DNA from: JBAVQS01 sp049694275
GTDB taxonomy: Bacteria > Chloroflexota > Anaerolineae > UBA4142 > SHND01
Assembly (NCBI GenBank): GCA_049694275.1
Contig: JBAVQS010000007.1
Location: 1 to 8,268 of the forward strand
Direction of reading: 5' to 3'
DNA: 8,268 nt
Below are positions 1 through 7,500 of this stretch, piece by piece. The notes below the pieces were generated by a model that saw only the letters and a program-made list of their open reading frames with translations, had not been told where the DNA came from and ran no database searches. Numbering within the stretch: the stretch's first letter is position 1; the number at the start of each line of letters is the position of its first letter. A program made the translations under genes and the position numbers.

Positions 1-108
1 ATTGGTCAGCGTCCGCACGCGATGGCCGGCCTGTAACAGCCGCGCCGCAATGTACTTGCCCGAATAACCAAACGCGCCGGTGACAACGTGCAATTCCTGT
101 TCAGCCAT
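1..108 (-). CDS. NAD(P)-binding Rossmann-fold protein, NmrA/atypical SDR-like (N-terminal fragment)
   Basis: Only the first 36 codons are in the window; the gene continues past the left edge. The ATG is at 108-106. The fragment shows a beta strand (LHVV, residues 6-9), then TGAFGYSG (residues 10-17). This matches the GxxGxxG dinucleotide-binding turn of extended and atypical short-chain dehydrogenases. A helix (KYIAARLLQAGH) and a second strand (RVRTLTN) follow, as in NmrA-like and epimerase-like proteins. No signal peptide is present, so it should be cytoplasmic. The catalytic region is missing, so substrate and reaction cannot be named. The start is one base after the stop of the upstream protease, and purine-rich ribosome-binding sequence lies within the protease's last codons. 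The two are therefore almost certainly in one operon. Family fold is confident; enzyme versus NADP sensor is undecided. Confidence 0.85.
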   Translation of the reverse strand, partial: MAEQELHVVTGAFGYSGKYIAARLLQAGHRVRTLTN

Positions 109-122
109 TTTACCTTTCTCCC
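109..122 (-). promoter_or_regulatory. Ribosome-binding site of the Rossmann-fold gene inside the protease 3' end
   Basis: Read on the minus strand, GGGAGAAAGG (122-113) precedes TAA (112-110), a single A (109) and the ATG at 108. GGAG sits nine bases and AAAGG four bases before the ATG. The ribosome-binding sequence is made of the last sense codons of the protease. This arrangement is typical of translational coupling, in which a ribosome finishing the protease can re-initiate on the next gene. Confidence 0.7.
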
Positions 123-1336
123 GCGACTGCGCGGCCCGCGTTCAGCCGCCCGCCGCCATAGCCGGTTGCGCCGGACATCCATGGGAAGCGATCCGCGGTA
201 AACTCGATTTCCTGCTCAATCTGATCGGGCGGGGCAGACGGATTCTTCAAATAGAGCATGGCCGCCGTGCCCGCGACGAACGGCGTTGCCATCGACGTGC
301 CGGAGTTATAGTCATACGTTGCACCGGGGACTGTGCTGAGAATATCCTCGCCCGGCGCACTGATCGACACCCAGTCCGAGAAATTGCTGAAATAGCTCAG
401 GCGGTCCGTGTAATCCGTCGAGTTGACCGACATGACGTGATTGCAGGCTGCCGGAAAGAATGGTGCGCCTTCGCCCAGGTTCCCGGCGGCGGCGACCACG
501 AGCGTCCCCCTACTGTAGGCAAAATCGGCTGCCTCTTGCAGCACGGTTGGGCACTGGTTGACCTCGCCGGTGCCGAGCGAGAGGCTGATGACGCGGGCAT
601 TGCGCCGGACGGCATAGCGCATCGCCAGTGCCAGATTCGCGATAGTGCCATAGCCGGAGGCGTCGAGTATCTTGAGCGGCAGAATCTGCACGCCGGTCGC
701 CGTCCCCGCGACTCCCACGTGATTATTCTGAATCGCCGCGGCGATGCCGGCGACGTGCGTCCCGTGCCCCAGGTCGTCCTGCGGCGGCGCGCCGGGGATG
801 ACGAAATTGTACCCGCGCACGATCCGCGCGCGCAGGTCGGGATGAGTAAGCTCGACCCCGCTGTCGATAATCGCAATCGTCACCATTCGGCCGCCCACCG
901 CAGGCCACGCGCGCGCCGCCTGGATGCGCTGCAAGCCCCACTGGTCATGATAGAGCGGGTCATTCGCGCCGGACGCGGCGGTTGGCAGGAACAGTGGGAG
1001 GTGCGCCGGGCGCGCCTCGACCGCGCGGACAATATAGTTCGGCTCGGCGAGCACGACGCGAGCCTCTGCCTTGAGTGCGATGAGTACCGCCGCAAGGTTC
1101 GCTCCCCGCTGCGCCTGCGCGCGATAGACCTTCAGGTCCGATTGATACTCGACCGCTTGCAATCCCTGCGCCGCCAGCGCCTGATCGATCTCGGCCCGCG
1201 ACAGCGCCGGCTGAAAGCGGACCAGGATGCCGGCAAATGGTGCTGGGGCATCGGATTGGGCCCGGGCCGGCGCGGCGAAACCCGCGCAGACGAGCACGAC
1301 CAACAACAAGGTCGCAACGGCAATGCGATAGCGCAT
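110..1336 (-). CDS. Secreted subtilisin-like serine protease (peptidase family S8)
   Basis: A complete 408-residue S8 endopeptidase. A signal peptide is visible: basic start (MRYR), hydrophobic core to about residue 20, and an A-R-A cleavage site before Q27. Residues about 36-106 look like an I9-type propeptide (chaperone/inhibitor), so the enzyme probably matures by autocleavage outside the membrane. The catalytic triad is intact: D158 in IAIIDSG, H191 in GHGTHVAG and S348 in GTSMATP. The oxyanion-hole asparagine is N286 in AAAGN. The protein ends after the catalytic domain, with no extra C-terminal modules, much like thermitase-type subtilases. The frame is open further upstream, to 1645, but that extension overlaps the neighbouring gene and would bury the signal peptide. 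The ATG at 1336 is therefore preferred, and a TATAAT box exactly six bases upstream supports it. Its substrate is unknown; the giant surface protein encoded just upstream is a candidate by location only. Confidence 0.95.
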   Translation of the reverse strand: MRYRIAVATLLLVVLVCAGFAAPARAQSDAPAPFAGILVRFQPALSRAEIDQALAAQGLQAVEYQSDLKVYRAQAQRGANLAAVLIALKAEARVVLAEPNYIVRAVEARPAHLPLFLPTAASGANDPLYHDQWGLQRIQAARAWPAVGGRMVTIAIIDSGVELTHPDLRARIVRGYNFVIPGAPPQDDLGHGTHVAGIAAAIQNNHVGVAGTATGVQILPLKILDASGYGTIANLALAMRYAVRRNARVISLSLGTGEVNQCPTVLQEAADFAYSRGTLVVAAAGNLGEGAPFFPAACNHVMSVNSTDYTDRLSYFSNFSDWVSISAPGEDILSTVPGATYDYNSGTSMATPFVAGTAAMLYLKNPSAPPDQIEQEIEFTADRFPWMSGATGYGGGRLNAGRAVAGER

Positions 1337-1342
1337 GCCAGA

Positions 1343-1370
1343 ATTATACGCCGCTCGCGAGATTCCACAA
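1343..1370 (-). promoter_or_regulatory. Sigma70-type promoter for a leaderless protease mRNA
   Basis: On the minus strand, TTGTGG (1370-1365) and a perfect TATAAT (1348-1343) are separated by 16 bases. The -35 element matches only the first three bases of TTGACA, while the -10 is ideal. Six bases (TCTGGC) separate TATAAT from the protease ATG, so the expected transcription start coincides with the A of the ATG. No Shine-Dalgarno sequence can fit, which implies a leaderless transcript. The promoter lets the protease and the Rossmann-fold gene be expressed independently of the giant gene. Confidence 0.65.
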
Positions 1371-1400
1371 GGGAGGGAGGCGAAGGCATTATCCGTGTAG

Positions 1401-1437
1401 GGGCGATGCCGGTGGCTCGCCCGGCGCGGCCGGCATC
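1401..1437. repeat. GC-rich dyad element with two alternative stems
   Basis: GATGCCGG (1405-1412) and CCGGCATC (1430-1437) form a perfect 8-bp inverted repeat. GGGCGA (1401-1406) also pairs with TCGCCC (1417-1422), extended inward by GCC (1408-1410) with GGC (1414-1416) past a one-base bulge. The two foldings share bases, so only one can form at a time. The left flank GTAGGGGCGA resembles short palindromic intergenic repeats scattered through Chloroflexota and cyanobacterial genomes; that likeness is from memory. It lies between the giant gene and the protease promoter. Confidence 0.5.
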
Positions 1438-1466
1438 TTACGGCGCGGAAATTTGGAACGCGATAG

Positions 1467-1539
1467 CCGCGAAAGAATGCGAAAACCGCGAAAGGGTCTT
1501 TTCTTTCGCGGTTTTCGTGGCCTTTCTCAACTTTCGTGG
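1467..1539. repeat. Array of CCRCGAAAR motifs forming a 15-bp inverted repeat
   Basis: The 9-bp motif CC(A/G)CGAAA(G/A) occurs five times within 73 bp. On the plus strand it is at 1467-1475 and 1486-1494. On the minus strand it is at 1503-1511, 1512-1520 and 1531-1539. The arms 1480-1494 and 1503-1517 are perfect reverse complements over 15 bases with an 8-base loop. The element starts about 27 bases after the giant gene's stop codon. It could fold in the mRNA tail and protect or end the transcript, but neither strand has the T-run of a normal intrinsic terminator. The motif composition suggests an interspersed intergenic repeat. Confidence 0.6.
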
Positions 1540-1565
1540 TCCAAACGTCTATGTCATGGGGTGCA

Positions 1566-4500
1566 TCACCTCTGTCGTCGAACTGCCCACAACCCGAGCC
1601 AGCCCAGCGGGAAGAGGACAAGCAGCCAGAGCGAAACCCCGCCATCTTCGATCAGGGTTGGCTTTTGGTTGGGGACGGCAGTCACTGCCCCGCGGAAGGC
1701 ATCTACGATGACTGTGGCGGCGGTGGAGGATGCGTTTTTGGTGCCTAGCGGCCGCACCTCGATTGTGTGTTGCCCTGCACCCAGGTTGGGGAATGTTACA
1801 ACGTACTGCCATTGGGCGGAGGACGATTTGTACAGGTCGTAGGTTCCTTTGTTCACTCCGTCGATATAGACGTTGGCTTTTCCATAGCTCGTTCCCTTGG
1901 TGGTGATCCAGTCGATGCTGCTGCCGGTAAAGGTGAACCGGGCGATCGTACCGGCGGTCTTGTTAGACCGGTAGGCCCCGCCGCTCGCGCTGGCGTTGCT
2001 CGCCCCAATCCAGTTGTTGTACTGTACCGTTATCGTATTGTCCTGGGTTGTCCCCGCACCCGCCTTGAATGCGTCGATGACGACGTTCGTGTCGGTCGCA
2101 CTTGCGTTCTTGGTTCCAGTTACCTGAATGACCAGCGTGTGGGCTGCATTTGCCAGACCGCTGTAGGTCTTGGCCACTTGCCATTGATCGGTCGGGCTGT
2201 ACAGGTCCGGCGTGCCCTTGCTCACGCTATCGATAAGGATCTTGGCGATGCCCTGGGCCGGCCCTATCCGGGTGACCCATGTGATCGACGTCCCGCTGAA
2301 CTTGAACGTGGCCTTGTCGTTTGCCACCCGGCTGACCCGGTACGTACCGCCGCTGGCATTGTTGTCTCTCACCCCGCGCCAGTTGTCATACTGGATCGCG
2401 GGGTCTTCGTTCTCGAACAGGGTAATCGGGACTGCCGTAATAGTCGGCGTATTCGTCGGCGTGATCGGTGTATTAGTGACCGTTGGCGTGTTCGTGGGTG
2501 TTGGCGTCGGCGTGACCGGTGTGCTTGTGGCCGTAGGGCTATTGGTAACCGTGGGCGTTGGCGTGATCGGTGTATTGGTCAATGTCGGTGTACTTGTGGG
2601 CGTGTCAGTTACCGGAGCGGCCACCGCGCTCACCGGGTACGTCCCGCTGACGCCGCCGATGCAGCCGTTCCCGCTCCAGGTCAGCTTGTAGTAATAGGTC
2701 TGTCCGATGAGCGCGCTGCTGTCCAGCACGCTGTAGGCGACCGGGAAGGTCTGCGCCGCGCAGCTTGAAAGACTGGGCTGAGGCAGCACTGTCTGCCAGG
2801 TCCCCGTAATGGAGGTCGAGCGTGAGATGGTAAAAGTATCGATCTTGTTCTCGGAGGTTGTTCCCCATGTGATACGCACCGCGCTTCCCGACCACTGCGC
2901 CGCGAACGACGAGATAATCGTCTGGATGGATGGGGTGGCCGTTGCCGTCGGCGTCGGGGTGAGCGTGATGGTCGGCGTGGGCGTCGGCGTCGGCACCGAG
3001 CCGATGACGTTGACCGTCTTTTGTTCAAGCGCGATCTCGTTCACGCGCGGGCTGGTGCAGCCGTTGCACTGGACGCTGATGAACGCAATCCCCTGCGTGG
3101 CATAGTTGCTCGGCGGGATCAGGCATTGAACGCGCTGCACGCTGTTCACGGGAATGCTCTGGCAGCCCGTAATCGGGGTGTTGCCCGACAGGACTGTCTC
3201 GACGCGCGTGCTGCCGGGTCCATCGTAGAGCGTCAGGTCCACGAAATACGCCTTGTTCGGGTCGAGGCCGGAGAACTCGTAGGTCACGGTGTTGCTGAAC
3301 GCGCTCCGGTAGGTGCTCACCGCATCGCTCCCGCCGAGCGTGCTCGGGTAGGTGTTGGTCCCATAGTACCCCGCGCCGCGCGTCGGGTCATACGGCAGGT
3401 CGTTCGTCCCACCCGCGTCGATATAGGCGTACTGGATCGGTGTCAGGTGCAGCTCGCTGACGAACGCCGGGCCGGTGGAAGAAGCCGCCGCGCTGAACCG
3501 CGACGGCATAAACGCCCCGTTGGGCCGCACAATGTCGATCCACAATGTGCCCGTCGGGTAGGCGGTCGGCGGCACCAGGATGCTGGTTGTGCTGGCGCTG
3601 CTGTCATTCATCGGAATGACTACGCCGCTGTTCACCCCACTGAACCGGACTGTTTCGGTAAAGTTATCCCCCTCCTGGTAGAATATCCCGTCGAGGTGGT
3701 AAGCGCGCGTCGGCTGGAGTCCGTCGATGCGGTACTGGATATCCCCATTGCCGTCGTAGCGCACGGTTTTCGTCACGACCCCTGCGCCGCTGAAATCATA
3801 GGTCGAGCCGTTCAGATAGCCATAGCCGTTTGCCGTGCTATAGGCGGTGTCGTTCCCGCCGCCCGCGTCAATATCCGGCGGGTTGAGCCCGATATAGAAC
3901 GTGCGGGTAAGCACATTGTCCGATTTAGTCGATTCGGTGACGGCGTTCGTCGCATCCGTCGTAAGGGTGATCGTATGCAGGCCGAACAGGGTCGGCGTCA
4001 AGACGGCGCTAAAAGTGATGGCGCTGCTCGCGCCGATCCCACCCGTTTGCATATCCTGATTGAGCGTATCCCCGCGCTCGCCTGATTCGTTTATTCGTTG
4101 CGTATTCGTTGACGCATCCGTTTCGCCCGTGTTCGAGATCGTCGTCGTCACCGAAATCGGCTCGCCCGCAATCCGGTCGGTGTGGTCAACCGCGATTCCG
4201 GCGACCTGGAGATTGGGCTTGGTCTTGATGTTGAGCGTTTGCGAGACGACGTTGTTCGTCTCGACGGTCTCGGCAATCGAGTTGGACGGATCGACGAATG
4301 TATAGATGGTCTGGGTGTGGGTATAACCGGTCGTGTTCCAGCCAAAGGTGGCTGTGATCTGTCCGCCGGGCTGGATGGCGGCGACATACGAGTTGCCGAG
4401 GAGCTTGCCGCCGTTGCTCGGGTCGCCGGCGTAATAGCCGATGACCGCGCTCGCCGCCGGCTGGTTGCCGTTGTTGTGTACGATGAGATTGACCGGGATG

Positions 4501-7500
4501 GTATTCCCTTCCGTGGCGAGGCAGGACGGACCGCCGGGACAGCCAAGCGTGAGGTCGGACGGCCCGACGGCGAGGTCCACCCCCGAGCCAGGGGTCAGCG
4601 CCAGGTTGGTGAGGATGACATCTGCCTGGTTGTTGGCGGTGACCCTGATCGGGACGCTCACCACACTCCCAATGGTCTGCCCGGTCAAGTAGCTGTTCAG
4701 CGCGGTCGCAAAGGTCGGAATGTTGATCGTTGTCGGCAGGGTGATGGTCTGCGTCGTTGAATAGATACTCTGGTTGCCCAACTGTACGTTCAGGTTGGTC
4801 ACGCCGCCCGCACCAACATTCGTCACGAGCGCATCTATCGTCGCCGTCAGATAGCTCTGGGCGATGATTTGCGTCGGGGTCATTACCGTCCCGCCGCTGA
4901 TACCGAACGAGTAGCGGCGGCCGAACTGCATGATATAGTTCTGGCCGGGAGATGGAATAGTGTCAGGAACGGTAAAACGAAGGGTCGCAGGGTCTGTTTT
5001 CTCTGCAATGTAGCACGATATCTTGGCAACGTTGGCTGCGGGATTGCTTGATCCGGTGGGGGGGTGATCACAGTATTCGACGCGGATCCGGCCCACTGAC
5101 CCGTCACCACCGTGAAGGGTGTGACCGCTATTGTATCCCCCTATGCCGCCCAGGGCTGTAACAAAACTGGAACCGAGGCTAACCACTTGCCCTTTGATCA
5201 TGAAGGATCCACCAGCTCCACCGCCGGCCGGGGTGTTGACGGTATTGGTATCTGCGTTTCCGCCGTTAACGTTAATTCCGCCCGTAACGTTTACAATGCG
5301 GGAAGCGAAAAAGACAATCCCGCCGCCACCTCCGCCTCCGGCTTGGGCTCCGCCAGTCGCGTTATCTGGAGAGCTTCCACCGCCACCCCCACCAAAAACC
5401 ATCACCGTCAAATCGGCGCTCCCAGCTGTCAGGCCACCAGCACCGCCAATACCATTGGCATAGGCATTTCCATCACTGCCAGCGGTCGCGTGGCCGCCGC
5501 CGCCGCCTGAAGCTCCCCCAGGAATCGGGCCACCGTCGCCGCCACCGCCGCCGTTGCTGTTAGCCCAAGTTTGAATAATAGGAGTCCCGTTAGTCCCTTC
5601 TCCAGCATAGGCCGGATCGCCGCTGCCCCGACCTGGACCGCCCGAAAAACCAATCCCGGCGCCCACGCTAGGTAAGACCGCGGTGTTCCCAGCGGCGCTA
5701 ATTGACCCAGTAACAGTCGTCGTCCCGCTTGCCCTAAAGGCAATTATTCCACCTGTAGTTCCATTCCAGGATTGTGCAGTCAAAACTCCACCGCTCTGGA
5801 CGGTCACGTCCGTGTAGTGTGGTATGCCAACAATCTGCGCGTGTGAGTTTCCGCCAGCGCTGTAGGTGTTTGATATTGGCTTGGTGAGTGTTATCGTTCC
5901 TGACCCGACACTGGCAATCGTTGCAAATTCATAGATACCTGCGTTGGTGCCCTGGGTTTGGTGGATCAAGATTTCGTGAGTGGGCGTAAATCCGGCTGTT
6001 GAAGAGACCTGGAGAACGGTGCTGCTGGATATGCCTGTGATCGCCGCATACGAGTTGATAATCGTTGGATTTGCCGTGACGGTCAACGGTCCATCAGCGC
6101 CATCTCCGAAGATCTGATACGAAACAGTCCCAATTCCAAAGTCCGAGCAGTATTTCCCCACACCCTTGAGCGTTTGCCCCGTCGAGTCATAAATCTTGCA
6201 CGGCTCGATAGTTGCATCGGTGGGACTGACTACCTGAGCGAAAGTGATCGTTGACCCCTGTGTGATCGTCGTGCCGTTGTTCGCATAGACACGCACAAGG
6301 TTGTCCAATGGTCGGTTCGTAATTGAGAAGGCATTCGCCGCGCCCGTTGCGCCGGTCACTGTCCCGTTAATAGGCACGGTTGCGGTCTGGTTTGCCGGGT
6401 CGTTCGAGCGGATCGTGAGTGAGAGGTTGACCGCGCCGCTGAGGTTGGTCGTGTCAAGCGTAGCGATCACGTCGCGCGTGCCGGCGGGCGGAACGGAGAG
6501 GATGCCGGTCGCCAACGTGCCATCCGTGTTCTTTAGGGTGAGCGTATTCGTGTATTGCGTTGTGACGACCACGTTCATGGGCAGGAGCCCCGTGTTGACA
6601 ATCGAGATGTCCTGCTGCGGCTGCGCGCCCTGAACGACTGTGCCAATGTTCCACGACGCGGGCGAAGTGTTGAGGATGGGCTTGGGGTCGGCGGCGAAGG
6701 TGGAGAAGGGGCGCGCATGCGTGTCGATAATATTCCCGTACTGGTCGGTCCATGTTGCTATCATCAGATAGTCAATAGTTGCATTGTAAGTTTGAGTGAA
6801 TGCCGAGGTGGTCCATGTGACAGGGAACACAGTAGGGCCTGATTGTAATGTAAGCGTATACGGCAAATGTGCAACCACGGTCCCGTTGCCAACAAAGTCC
6901 ACATATAGATTGGCATTCTGGATAGCCTGGGGATGCGGGTTCTCAAAGACGAACGCGGTAGTGTTGTTGCCAGCCTGATTTAGCTGAGCCTGCGCGGCGA
7001 TTTGAACCTCGATGTTGTTTAGCATTTGACCCGTGTATGGCGTCAGATCATCAGATAGACTGTTGAGTTGAATCGGGGTCACAAACTTGTGGCTACCTTG
7101 CGGGTCACTATATGTGACAACGATAACCGGAGCGGTGTAGGGATCAGTATTAACCACGTAATTAAATGTATCGCGAGCTGTAAAGGCGGAAACGGTGAAT
7201 GTTTCGCCTGAGTAGAGTGTACCGGTGTCGAGATTGATCTGAACTCCTTCAGAGCCGATGTTGAGTGGAAGCGGTGCATGATAGCTGACTCCAAGATCGA
7301 GCGATCCGGTGTTGCCTGCCCCGTCATCCCAACTCAGCGCTGCACTACCCTGACCTACCACACCAGGTGTTGTCACTTTGAAGGTGTAAATTTTATCCTG
7401 ATTACCAGAAAAGTTGCCGCCAGAGTAAACCTTTGCCGTGCTGTTATTCCAGGTTACCAGCACTGGCTTCTTGACAAAACTGCTTACTGCAATATGCTGC

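Noticed and set aside
1480..1517. Intrinsic terminator after the giant gene
   Set aside because: The stem is strong, but neither strand has a following T-run, so it is listed as an inverted repeat only.
1337..1645. N-terminal extension of the protease frame
   Set aside because: It overlaps the 3' end of the giant gene, crosses the repeat elements and would bury the signal peptide; the TATAAT box and the signal sequence favour the ATG at 1336.
80..1711. A 543-codon open frame on the plus strand opposite the protease
   Set aside because: It is the shadow of a GC-rich gene: the minus strand holds a complete S8 triad and signal peptide here, while the plus-strand product is Arg/Ala-rich with no recognisable domain.
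2427..2615. Short repeats resembling a CRISPR array
   Set aside because: The repeats are in-frame coding units of a Thr/Pro linker with no unique spacers between conserved palindromic repeats.
1767..4085. Long plus-strand frames of 333 and 354 codons within the giant gene region
   Set aside because: They lie opposite recognisable CARDB, IDAGG, FN3-like and linker sequence on the minus strand and show low-complexity Arg/Val/Gly products typical of antisense shadows.
4085..4109. Three ATTCGT copies inside the second CARDB-type domain, suggesting slippage or a pair of compensating frameshifts
   Set aside because: The translated stretch STNTQRINESGERGDTL still fits a variable CARDB loop, and the flanking strands stay in frame without any repair.
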